A DNA stretch of 64,000 bases from Albula goreensis (lineage: Eukaryota; Chordata; Actinopteri; Albuliformes; Albulidae), in assembly GCA_022829145.1 (NCBI GenBank), contig CM040755.1:18514063-18578062 (forward strand), in the 5' to 3' direction. Each line of letters begins with the position of its first letter. The stretch's first letter is position 1. Under the pieces are notes generated by a model. It had not been told where the DNA came from. It did no database searches and saw only the letters and a program-made list of their open reading frames with translations. Made by a program: the position numbers and the translations under genes. This document shows positions 51,576 to 61,710 of this stretch, piece by piece.

Positions 51576-54139
51576 GTTAGCCTGATGCTGCCAGGAGACT
51601 GGCCTCATTTGCAATCCGAGACTCTACCCAGTATGCATTGTGTGACCTGAAGCTTGCCCACTCAGACAAAATCAGCAAGAGAGATTTAGAGGAAAGTTAT
51701 ACAGACTACTCTTTAGCTTCCTCTGGGCACACCTCTGAAAGAAGCTGTGTAGTGATGAACACAATTTATTAGTCCTGCAGTCAGTGGGAAAGAGCCTCAT
51801 ATCACCCATGTTTTGTTTCTGTCTGAGCCAGGCAGGATAATGAAAAACTGTTAGGTGTTTTTTTAGTATACTGATACTTTGCATGGCAAAACATCTTAAG
51901 CAGGGTGCCAGAGCTTAATAGCATTCTATTAGGGAAAACCACTAGTGACATGTCCTCCGATATCTTGGTTAAACTTCTGTTGCTTCTGACGATCCCCTCC
52001 AGGATTTAATTGAAGGAAGACTGTTTTGAACTGTTTTAGTGGTCCTCACTGATAGGCATGCATTATGCCTTAGGCCAGACTAAGAAACAGCACTGTGGAA
52101 CAGTGGCAGGAACTGCTGTGATTCAGTCTCTGTTTCATAATGGTGAGTTTCTCTGGAATGTGTCATTTTGAAAGCATAGAAACATACTTGGAGAAATCTT
52201 TCCCTCATTTTAAATGCTAATTGAGAGAGCATGTTCAAAGCCTCAATGAGATCTGCAGTAATCGTCACAATACTGCCTGGCTTAGGACAATAAAACAAGA
52301 AATGTCATAAAATATAAAATTTTGATTAAACTCTTAATTGTGGCTCATGTTCTGTAATTAAACTGATAATTGTTGTTTGTCATATGCCATCTGGTTGCTT
52401 ATTGTCTTCTCAATCTCCATTGTCCCTCTTGAGGTTTTAATAAATTTGACTCTTTTAAATGCAACATGCATTTTGGAGAAACCCAAATGTTAAACTGACT
52501 TTTAACCTTTAAATGAAAAATGAGCTCTCATTGCCAGGTAATCATGGTGTTGACAGCAGTGCTGGGAGCATGTTTGACCTGAATATTGATTGAAAAAAAA
52601 TGAACAGAGCAATCAGCCAGGAGCCATCACTGCGTCCCCTCTTAAATTCATGTGAGGGGATAACACAGGTCTTTGGTAGAGAAAAGCTTTTGCTTGTTTG
52701 CTGTTATCATTCATAGTCTTTCCACATAGCTTCAAATCCAGCTTGATATCTGAGATTAATCTGTGATTTATTCAGGTGTTGTAAAATGAATGCATCCAGT
52801 TTGATCTTGTTGTGTTTTTAGTCCTCATGTGAACAAAACTAGCACCATGCACTGGATAGTTTGCATTATACTGCTATTCTCTGTGAAACCTGCTTTCATC
52901 CCACCTGAATGAACTAAAACAAGGGGTAATTAAACTTCCAAGGCACGGGAGATTATTGTGTAATGATGCATTATGGAATCCTGTTGCATAGGTGCTGATG
53001 CACACTGAGAGGGAAACAGCCATGCAGACATTTTCAACACCTGTAGTTATGGCACATAATCAGTGACAATGAATTTTGCCCGTAACCTTTGACTCAGCTA
53101 TGCAGGATGGCTTATTAAACCAACAACAATTTGCTTTATTCACAATCAGTGAAAATGACAAAAGAAATGGGCACTTGCATTTAAGGATGAATGTTGAATG
53201 AGCAAGGTCGACATATAGTCAGTCACTGATTTATTTCAATAGGAAGGCTGAAGAAGGAAGGACAACAGCTTGTCTTTGAAACTCCTAGCAACTCAGCTAC
53301 CCAGTAATTCTGGAAGGACCTATTATGTCCTTGAGTGCATGTGCCAGAGGATGATGGTAGCATTAGGGACGTGGTGTACTTTCCAGAGTTTGGGGCTAAT
53401 TGAATGAAATGTATATAGCAGGGATGGGAGCCAGAGGCAGAGGAGAGAGGGGAAAACAATGTTTTAATGCAGATTGGCCAAGGTGTGCATCACTTTGGTC
53501 ACACCAACTTTGACTACAGGAATGACTGAGGCACAAGTCATCGGATTTAAGTCCAAATGAAACAGAGATGAGAACATTGAAATGAGCCATTTGAGGGCTT
53601 TTTAATGGTAGAACACTGTGGAATGCTGTGGTGCCCCTCTACTGCACAAAATTTGTACTGTAAAATTACAGTCTGTGGCAGGGAGCCCTGTGCATGACTG
53701 ATTAGTGTCGCCCATGGTAGGAGGGTTTCAGCTACAGGGTAACTCCAGCTTCATCCCAGTCATTTCAGATGGATGTGCTCCTTTGCATGAGGGACATACA
53801 CTGAAGGAAGTGAGGACTGCATAGAGAATAGTGATAATGTGGCTTTACAACAATTCAGAGAAGGTTGTATAGCTGTATATTTTTTTCTGTATCTGTAATT
53901 GAGTGAAATAAATGTTATTCAAAGTGTTTGACAGTGTCAGTACACATCTGGATCAAAGCATCAGCCAAATAACATGCATGCATGTAGAGTCCATGTGCAT
54001 GTACAGAATTTGTTTTAATAAATTTGAGTGTATAGGGTTGTTTGGCATGGTGGTGTTGAGGGGGATGATCAATATGAGCTGGAGTATCAGTGTGTGCTGG
54101 AGCCAGCTGACAGGGTACGGGGGTGTGATGGTCTGGCAG
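51576..54139. other. Intron 4
   Basis: 2.6 kb of AT-rich sequence, with no exon or mobile element recognised. Confidence 0.8.
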
Positions 54140-54310
54140 GGATTGACGGACCGGCCGGCTTCCAGGACGAGGCACAGGAGCTGGGCAGTCAGATCCAGAT
54201 CCTGACGGTTGGCCGGCTGGCTGCAGTTGACGGCGAGGGCGAGGTGGACGTTGTGAGCAGCAGCCAGCAGCAAGGGAAACAGGACCTGAGGGTCACCATG
54301 CTAAAGAAAG
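54140..54310 (+). CDS. tub: tub exon 5
   Basis: It encodes residues 128-184. The part with clear homology is QIQILTVG and GKQDLRVTMLKKG (mammalian PVQILTVG and GQDLRATMQRKG). The acceptor CTGGCAG|GG (54137-54139) is chosen because it restores phase and gives GIDGPAGFQDEA, aligning with mammalian GTSGPAALAED. The sequence upstream is G/T-rich with almost no polypyrimidine tract, so the start is less certain than elsewhere. An in-phase alternative at 54107 would add 11 residues. The donor AAAG|gtatcg is clear. The exon is GC-richer than its neighbours. Confidence 0.85.
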
Positions 54311-54693
54311 GTATCGCCATAGCAACAGTCCTCTATGTTTGTGTCTTTGAGTGAATGCCCTTATAGTATTGTGTAACGTAAATGGCAGGGCTGATTTAAA
54401 AAAAATGTTTCAACTGTCAAACAAAACTTTCAATGTATTACATCACTGTTCATCATACATGCTGCTCGAATACATAATCCAGTATTGGAATCATTTTAAA
54501 ACATGTTTTATCTTTTATTTTACATAAATTATGTCCTGAAAGTACATTTTTCCTTCTACAGGAAGGCAGTGCACTGTGCACTGTTGGACACACAAGTGCT
54601 GCCCTTGAATCACCCTGATCAATTTTGTGATGTATACAGATCAACCTTTATGTGCAACGTATGTTTGTTTCTGTCATCTCCTCTTTTGTAAAG
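54311..54693. other. Intron 5
   Basis: 383 bases, AT-rich, with nothing else recognised. Acceptor TTTTGTAAAG. Confidence 0.85.
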
Positions 54694-54821
54694 GCATATC
54701 AAGTAGTATGAACTTTGACGAAGAAGAAGATGACGACGATGATGAAGAAGATAGTTCCAGCTCCTCTCAGCTCAACAGCATCACCAGACCCAGCTCAGCC
54801 ACAAGCAGGAAGTCCAACAAG
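54694..54821 (+). CDS. tub: tub exon 6 (acidic/serine segment)
   Basis: It encodes residues 185-227: [12 protein letters not shown], an unbroken acidic run of 12 D/E residues (193-204), SSSSSQLNS, then [13 protein letters not shown]. This is the mammalian TUB order (GISSSMSFDEDE, acidic run, [21 protein letters not shown]). The start gives GC after the AAAG acceptor and completes the Gly codon opened by exon 5. The donor AAG|gtgctg (gt at 54822-54823) ends in phase 0. The low-complexity acidic run is likely disordered and may vary in length. Confidence 0.95.
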
Positions 54822-56365
54822 GTGCTGTCTAACTTGCTGTCAATAACCTGCATCAAATTATGCCTACTCGGGAGCTTGCTGGCTGATGCATTCTGCAAAG
54901 GTATTCGTTATTTGTTCTGTGAATAGCTCACAGTCCAGCACTGAATCCCGACACTGCCTTTGCTGACTGTGGGCATCACCCAGGATGGGGGTTTCTATAT
55001 GGCTGGATGTTGTCTGCCTTATGCAAGAATGACTCCTCTATTCAGGTTACTGCAGTTTATCTGCCTCAGCTGCGCAGATGAATAGATGCAGCTCAGTTGG
55101 TGGATTGAAGATGTGAAAAAAGTATCCACTGAAATATAAATGAAAATAGGATGCTGTAGTGAAATTAGGACAAAGATCAAATCGGTTGCAAATATTATGC
55201 ATGTCTTAGCTGCTGTGAGTGATACAGAGCAAAGAGTGTACCCTAGTTATTACCAGTGTCATGTCCAATGGCTTGGCTGGGGATTCCAGGTTCTTCAGTG
55301 TGTGCAGTTTTCCTGTATTGTGTACTGATCCTTGTGGTGTGTCATCAATATCGCATTCCATTTATGCATGCAATGCATTAATGTGTCCTTGTTGCGCTGT
55401 GAATAACTGCATCCTCACGGTAGTTGTCCACCATTTTGTCTGACTCCAGCGGACTGGTAAGTGTGAAAGTCACACGTCTCATCAGCCAACGTCGGGGTGC
55501 AGCAGCCATCCATTTACATGATCACTTCTGAAAACTCTTAAATAAACTCCTGCTTCAACATAGCGGCTTCTCCAATTGCTTTTATTTGCAAATTCATGCA
55601 TTTTGTGATTGAAAGCATTTGGAGAGAAGCTGTCACTTTGATGCAGGGAATTTTAATTTTATTTCACACTTTTAAGGGTTGTTTTTCCTGGCTCCACAGG
55701 GTTAGTAGATTGATGGAGTGTACAATTTTGTTCTTCATTTAGCAATGCCTTCGGCAGTGCTCCAAACACCCTTGATCATTCCTCAAGCCTAAATTCAGCC
55801 TTGATGACTGTCCTTTTACAACTGTCCAGCAGAGTAAAAACACTCTACTTTCAGCTGAAATGATGTTGCTTCTCGCTGCTGAACAGAAAGTTACAATTAC
55901 TCAGAGCTTTAGCACATTTTTAAAGTAAAAAGACCTCTGGCAAAATCTTGTGAGTTGGTCTAATTGTGTTTTCAGTGTCTGAGCCTTCAGCAGCTGGGAG
56001 ATGATTGCCTGACCTGGTCAGCTGACCTCTGGTTGAGTTCTCAGGAGCTAAAAATGGTGGCCAGGTTTCACCTCTGTTTCTACCAACATATTGTGCTTGG
56101 AATTGCATTTGTGCCCACCCTTCTCCAGTCCAGCTAAACCATGCTGCTTGAAATAGCACAGAAATGATCTCCTGCACCCCTTGATCTGCCCTCAGTAGAA
56201 CTTAAGATCAGAGTTTTAAACCAGACTCTAAATGCCAGGAAGGACTAATGGTGCTTGATGATGTAGAGAGCAAAAAATAAAGTCATCCTGGGTTTAATTC
56301 GATTTGTCTTTCTTCTGCTCTTTCCTCTGTCTCCCTCCTGTCCCCCCAACCCCCCTTCTCTCCAG
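54822..56365. other. Intron 6
   Basis: 1.5 kb with no supported exon. The last 80 bases are strongly C/T-rich (exon 7 acceptor tract). Confidence 0.82.
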
Positions 56366-56557
56366 GATGCTGCCTCTGCACCCTCCCCCCGTGCGGGTGA
56401 GCCAGCCATTGAGGTGGGTGACCTGGAGGAGTTCTGTCTGAGACCAGCCCCTCAGGGACTCACTGTCAAGTGCAGGATTACCCGAGACAAGAAGGGCATG
56501 GACCGGGGCATGTACCCCACCTACTACCTCCACCTGGAGAGAGAAGATGGGAAAAAG
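56366..56557 (+). CDS. tub: tub exon 7 (start of the tubby domain)
   Basis: It encodes residues 228-291: DAASAPSP linker, then [13 protein letters not shown] (from 246), [20 protein letters not shown] and HLEREDGKK. This is the first strand region of the tubby barrel and is nearly identical to other vertebrate TUB proteins. Acceptor TCTCCAG and donor AAG|gtgagg. 64 whole codons. Confidence 0.98.
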
Positions 56558-56761
56558 GTGAGGGGGGATGGTGTTAGGTGAGGTGAAGAAAACTCTCCTT
56601 CTCTTGCTGGCATGGTCACAGTTCTTGACATGGGGTGAATTACTATACTGAGAACAGAGTCTTAATCTGGAACCACCACCAGGAAGCCCATGATACTCCA
56701 TGGTGATTAAAACTGTTTATTTTTCTTTACCTTGCACTTAATGTGACCTTCTATATTTTAG
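56558..56761. other. Intron 7
   Basis: 204 bases, with nothing else recognised. Confidence 0.9.
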
Positions 56762-56874
56762 GTGTTTCTCCTAGCTGGAAGAAAGAGAAAGAAGAGCAAG
56801 ACGTCTAATTACCTCATCTCCATCGACCCCACAGACTTGTCTCGCGGGGGAGAAAGCTTTATGGGGAAACTGAG
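56762..56874 (+). CDS. tub: tub exon 8 (phosphoinositide-binding loop)
   Basis: It encodes residues 292-329 (last codon split): [20 protein letters not shown], then [18 protein letters not shown]. By counting back from the C-terminus, Lys 327 and Arg 329 of GKLRS correspond to mouse K330 and R332, the residues that contact PtdIns(4,5)P2. Both are kept, so membrane tethering should be intact. The Arg 329 codon is divided AG|G between exons 8 and 9. Donor CTGAG|gtcaga. Confidence 0.98.
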
Positions 56875-58678
56875 GTCAGACTGAGGTTTCCAGCTTCAAA
56901 AACAGCTTTGCATGTAGAGCTCTTTGTTTTTCCTCCCTTTCAGCAGTGATATTTAGCACCTGCATAACCGCTGTCCTATCTATTCTAGCATTTCATGACT
57001 TTCAAGATCTTTGTAAAAGAGGTCTGCTATCCCTTTGAAAAGGAGGCTCTTTGTAATGAATTGTGTGATACCCTAGCAGGCCTCAGGGTGGCATTATACA
57101 AAAAATAATCGAATTCTTTACCTCTATAGTGAATGTATTTGCATGTAGATAAGGCCGAACACAGAATAATGGGGGGTGATGGATACCCAGGTGAACAGGC
57201 CAGTGATATTCTCATTCTCACTCTCATGTTTTCAAAAGGTGGGATCAGGGGAAAGGGGCACATATTGACTGTAATCATGCTTATAATGACATGAGCTTAC
57301 CCATTGCACTCTGGGAAAAGAGTGTCCCCCTAGGAGACGGAAATGTCTCCTAGCCTCAAACTCAAATACAATCCAGTGTGAGCCAGCAGAGTGGATCTGG
57401 CTGGCTCTGCTGTTAATGTCACTGCAGCAATGGAGAAGCACGTCTGTACAAATGTGTGGCTGTCCTCTCATCCGTCAGCGTAGGGACTTGCAGCTTGGGC
57501 AGACATGCAGCTGACTGTTGATCTGTTTTACAGAGATTAATAATGATACACATGAGCAGAGGTGCATTTGTACTTTTAGTTGTTTCTTGGAAGCTTTCAT
57601 CGCTGCCCTCCTGTTCCTGTAGACTGCCTTTGATCGAACAGCCAGGGCACACAAAGTTATTTCAGAAAGAAGTATGATCTCCAGCACTCTCCAGCAGAAT
57701 ACAGAACAGAGTCATCTCCCGCAGATATTTCTCACTCTTATTTTTATCCCTTATCACTAAGTGCTTTGAGCTGCCTGGTGTAGGTTAATGCAGCTTTATG
57801 AGGGCAAAAACTCTCAGGAGATGATTGAATGATGATCTCTTTTTGTGCAATAACCTATTTGGAAGACTTATTAATAGCATCAGTAAGGATTGAGAATCTA
57901 CACCTCTACAGAGTGGAGGTGATTTCTTCTCCACATTAGGGCTGGGTACTGAAGTTCAGTTTGTTTTGGGCACTGTCTGAATGGAAATGAATTTTGTTAT
58001 TTTGGCTGTCTGGAAGGGAACCCTCCGGTGGTGACAGAAATGCTGTGAGACACGGTTGCTGTGCTATTTGGGCTGCTGTCTCTTTGGCTCACTACTTGGC
58101 TTCAACTAGATGTTGCCCATGCAGGTGGTTACAGCTGAATAGTAGGGCTAGTGCCACTTGCAGGCTTACAGATGGCTCTCTTTTTGCTAATATTTTATTT
58201 GCTAATTTATCATGATAGCATAACACCCAAAATGTTTCCAAAAACAACTGTGGTGTGGTGGTGTTAGGATGGTTCCCTCAGGGCAAAAAAGGGGGCTGTC
58301 TCTCATTTAGTGTCACATGGTAAGGTATGATCAAAAAGTACCATTTTTGAACGAGTACTATTATTGATAAATGTACTGTACTCTGCCTTCATCCATACTA
58401 ATTTAACCCCTCCAAAGTTTTATTGCTCTCTTTTATTGCTTCTTTTCCAGAAGCTTAGCACGCCAATCAGAATGGGAAATCATCCAGTCTCGTGGAAATC
58501 ATCACTGATTGAGGGCTATTGTCCTTTAAGAGTTTCTGATGGGCAGTTGATCTGTAGGTGGCTGAGTAAAGATGATGGGTTCTTTATGATGATGACTGAG
58601 CAAAAGTTTCTAATTGGTAGTTAAGTTACTGGAGGGTAGTGTCCTATTCTGTTGATTACAAGAATATCTTCCTTGTAG
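56875..58678. other. Intron 8
   Basis: 1.8 kb, with no exon or mobile element recognised. Confidence 0.85.
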
Positions 58679-58793
58679 GTCAAACTTGATGGGGACCAAG
58701 TTTACAGTGTATGACAGTGGTCTGAATCCTGTGAAGACTGTGACTAGCTTGGAGACCAGCAACCTGCGCCAGGAACTGGCTGCCATCTGTTAT
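58679..58793 (+). CDS. tub: tub exon 9
   Basis: It completes Arg 329 and encodes to residue 367: [19 protein letters not shown], then the variable loop TVTSLETSN and [10 protein letters not shown]. The core is conserved. The loop is one residue shorter than I recall for mammalian TUB. Acceptor CTTGTAG|G and donor TAT|gtaggt. Confidence 0.97.
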
Positions 58794-59620
58794 GTAGGTT
58801 TCTCTCCAAAACATGGAACCCGATTACACAGTACCCACTCTGACAAATTAAAAGATTAATTCATTGATGTTGCTTATGAGGATTAATATATATATGTCTG
58901 CATGACTGTCCCCCCATATATAGAGGGGGACAGTCATGCAGACATCCTATTCATATATGGATGTCCCTTAAACAAGGCTATACAAAATGCTCAATTTGTT
59001 TTGAGAGATTGGTGTGTTTGTTTTTTGTTTTCAAAAAGTAAGGTGGTGAGACCACCTAGTGGTTGCAAAAGAAATAGCAACATGATAGAAAGAAGTGTAG
59101 GCTTTTGGAAAATACACAACTTCTTGTGTACATGTATTTCTAACACCAGTTTTTCTCTATACTTATATAAATGAACTTTTTTTAGGAAAATAAAAATGTA
59201 TGGATGTGACACAAATATACAATCAATAAAAACATGGAAGTACAGAATACAAATTCAGCCTGTTTAAAAGCAGCTTGATATAGTTTGGTATTAGGCATGA
59301 TTTTAAGGAGAACAGAGTATTTAGGTTGTTTTTAATTATTTGCCCCAAAGGCAGTTGGAAAACAAACAGAAAACATGATTCCCCATTATGCACAGTTTGC
59401 TCCTGGAACACACAGGCTGAAGGTGACCTCAGATTGGAAGGTTTGGTAGAGAGACGGGTGATGTTGAAGTAATATCCTTTTGTGTAGCTTGTACTGTTTA
59501 GGTGGTGGTGGGGTGCCTTTCAGACAAAATAATGTGATTTGAGTCATTCATGTGTGTGCTTTTGAAAATGGGGACTTTAAGTAAACAGTCATAATTTTTT
59601 TGAAATATGATTTATTTCAG
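58794..59620. other. Intron 9
   Basis: 0.8 kb. It contains a perfect hairpin at 58894-58945 and nothing else recognised. Confidence 0.85.
58894..58945. repeat. Perfect 21-bp inverted repeat with a 10-base loop
   Basis: The left arm 58894-58914 (ATGTCTGCATGACTGTCCCC...) is the exact reverse complement of the right arm 58925-58945. The loop 58915-58924 is CATATATAGA. Pairing stops at both ends of the stem. Transcribed within intron 9, it would fold into a very stable hairpin. Its origin is unknown. Confidence 0.95.
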
Positions 59621-59719
59621 GAAACCAATGTTCTAGGCTTTAAAGGGCCTCGGAAAATGAGTGTCATAATTCCCGGGATGAACATGGAGCATGAGAGAGT
59701 GTCCATCAGACCGCGAAAC
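59621..59719 (+). CDS. tub: tub exon 10
   Basis: 33 whole codons, residues 368-400: [20 protein letters not shown], then [13 protein letters not shown]. It is almost invariant among TUB proteins. Acceptor TTTATTTCAG and donor AAC|gtgagt. Confidence 0.98.
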
Positions 59720-60176
59720 GTGAGTGCAGTTCCAGTTTTGTGAGGCCTCTGTTCTGGTGTATGTGGTCAAGAGTAGATAGGGAAAGTAGGCCCATGTCAC
59801 TTTATTTTTATTTCCAGCTCTTTGAAAAAGAATGATTAATATTAAAAATTATAAACCACGCCATCATCTAACTGTAATTCCCTACACCAACTTCCCTGCC
59901 TGCTTTGCCACTATTACTCATGCATTTATGCACTAAAAAGTATCCCCCTTTCTGTCCTAGTTGTAGTTGGATTAAAAGAAATACAGGTTTCTCCTATACG
60001 TGCTGCTACCACAGTGTCATGGGGTCTGATGGCATTGGGGAAGTCAGTCATGGTAAATTTTAGTCTTTTGGTTTCACTCTGAGGTAAACAGGATTGAGAG
60101 CATGTGAGCCTTTGCCTGCGATGTGTGTGGGGGGGAATTCTCAGGTTCTGTTCTGTCATTCCCTCCTATCTCCCAG
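59720..60176. other. Intron 10
   Basis: 457 bases, with nothing else recognised. Confidence 0.88.
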
Positions 60177-60348
60177 GATCATGAGACACTACTGGCTCGG
60201 TGGCAGAACAAGAGCACAGAGACTGTGATCGAACTACACAACAAGACACCTGTGTGGAATGATGACACGCAGTCCTATGTGCTCAACTTCCATGGCAGGG
60301 TCACCCAGGCCTCCGTCAAGAATTTCCAGATCATCCATGATAATGACC
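60177..60348 (+). CDS. tub: tub exon 11
   Basis: It encodes residues 401-457 and the first base of codon 458: [40 protein letters not shown] and [17 protein letters not shown]. It forms the back half of the tubby barrel, with the PVWND and LNFHGRVT signatures of the family. Acceptor CTCCCAG and donor GACC|gtgagc (gt at 60349-60350). The open frame continues past the donor into a C-rich intron and is not used. Confidence 0.98.
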
Positions 60349-60500
60349 GTGAGCCACAACCCCCCCCCACCCCCAAGCTAAGACGGGGTCTTGGAAGTCT
60401 AATAAGACACCACATGCATGAGCTATATTATCTATGCAACTGACTGTCCCAATGAGATAAAATAATCTCTTTTCCATGTGTCCCTTGTTTCTTTTTCCAG
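60349..60500. other. Intron 11
   Basis: 152 bases, with nothing else recognised. Confidence 0.9.
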
Positions 60501-60634
60501 TGGACTACATCGTAATGCAGTTTGGTCGGGTGGCAGAGGATGTCTTCACCATGGACTACAACTACCCCATGTGTGCACTGCAAGCCTTCGCCATTGCTCT
60601 GTCCAGTTTTGACAGCAAGCTGGCCTGCGAGTAG
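60501..60634 (+). CDS. tub: tub exon 12 (last coding exon, stop)
   Basis: It completes Leu 458 and reads [20 protein letters not shown], then [20 protein letters not shown] and ACE, with stop TAG at 60632-60634. This is the C-terminal central helix of the tubby domain ([15 protein letters not shown]), the part whose loss in the classical mouse tubby splice mutation abolishes function. It is intact here. Confidence 0.98.
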
Positions 60635-61560
60635 GAAGCCACCCCGCTCCACATTGACACCACTTCCTGTCCTCTTCATCCTCCCTCCCTCACCATGGGT
60701 GATTTTCAGGGTACTGGCCTGACTCCCTTCTTAAAACAAAGCCCCCATCCCTAAATGTATAAAGGAGGAGCTAAGTATGAGGAGTGAAGGGCTTGGAGAG
60801 TGACAGACATCTTGATCTATGTGGCTTTCCCCCAGATGCTGGGAATTTTGGTATGGTTATCCCAGTCACAGTCTGCACTAGACAAAAGCACAAACTGTAA
60901 CTTATGCATTACAACTTGCTTTTTTGTTTGCATATTTTTACAGATGATGTGACAATGAAATCATGATTATGGCTATTACTACTGTTGTTCCTTGTGACTG
61001 TATTTGAGATACTAACATTGTTTTGTCAATGGATGGCATTGTTGTTTGAGAGCTGAATTGCCTGTTGCTTGCATTCACTAACACTATGATGCTCCAGCTT
61101 TCATAACCTGAGTTGTGTCTGAGTGAAAACTCAAAATATTGAAACTTGTGGATGGTATTTAAAAATCAGTCAATTGCTGTCAATATCCCACTGCAAAACT
61201 GGTCAGACCACAGCCTTGGATGTCAGCAGTTCATCTCATTTGGTTTATTTTATCTGAATAATGGCCCTGTTAAATGATTTGAATTATCTAGCTTATTCAC
61301 ATACAGGTCTGGATCATTTTGCAAATAATAATAATAGTCTAGATGCCTATGCAGCATCATCCCAGCATACGCTGGGTATTAGGGGATAATTATATTTGCT
61401 TTGTTATTTATGTTTATTATTTTGTTATATATTTGTTTAGCTATATTTTATTTTTATGTATTGAATTTCCTATAGCTAATACAGACTGAGTCTGTGTGGT
61501 ACAATGTAGCATGAAACATGGTAGGATTTATTGTAACGGACAGTAATACCCCCTACAAAT

Positions 61561-61612
61561 CAGAGAGAGAGAGACAGAGAGAGAGACAGAGCTAGAGAGA
61601 AAGAGAGAGAGA
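61561..61612. repeat. Imperfect (GA)n tract in the 3' UTR
   Basis: GAGAGA runs with GACA and GCTA interruptions, 52 bases. Confidence 0.9.
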
Positions 61613-61684
61613 AGTGTTTTGAAATTCAAAGTGAAGCAGAAGGATCAGGTTTTCAGCTTTCCCCATGTCCTTGTCCCTTGTCAC

Positions 61685-61690
61685 AATAAA
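61685..61690 (+). terminator. tub: AATAAA poly(A) signal of tub
   Basis: A canonical hexamer about 1.05 kb past the stop, followed by TG-rich sequence (GAGTGATTTCTGGG) that could be the downstream element. Confidence 0.55.
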
Positions 61691-61710
61691 GAGTGATTTC
61701 TGGGAGGGAA

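Larger units (their letters stand above)
2461..60634 (+). other. tub: tub gene: full coding span, two alternative first exons plus 11 common exons
   Basis: Tubby is a bipartite protein. Its C-terminal barrel binds PtdIns(4,5)P2 at the plasma membrane, and its N-terminal half carries nuclear-localisation signals and, in the paralogue TULP3, an IFT-A-binding helix for ciliary receptor delivery. In mammals it acts in neurons and retina, and its loss causes obesity and sensory degeneration (family knowledge). Here 12 exons can be joined with every GT/AG boundary in phase: 1506 nt including stop with exon 1b (501 residues), 1524 nt with exon 1a (507 residues). The N-terminal SVLDDEGGNLRQQKLDRQ, the basic KQKKKRQ cluster, the acidic/serine stretch and the C-terminal FDSKLACE identify TUB rather than TULP1, TULP2 or TULP3. 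No frameshift or premature stop is visible. I cannot tell from one locus whether the fish has a second tub copy. Confidence 0.96.
60635..61710 (+). other. tub: tub 3' UTR to the first consensus poly(A) signal
   Basis: Non-coding sequence after the stop. An AU-rich patch with repeated ATTTA/TTATTT lies at about 61395-61470, and a GA tract at 61561-61612. AATAAA at 61685-61690 is the first perfect cleavage signal after the stop. The end given is an estimate about 20 bases past it. A longer form cannot be excluded. Confidence 0.6.

Noticed and set aside
54028-54139. 5' extension of exon 5 to an ATG at 54028, as a separate gene start
   Set aside because: Homology to tubby begins only at 54140, and phase with exon 4 requires an acceptor. 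The upstream part is unrelated read-through.
60349-60443. 3' extension of exon 11
   Set aside because: A good GT donor at 60349 joins in phase to exon 12. The extension is C-rich and matches nothing in tubby.
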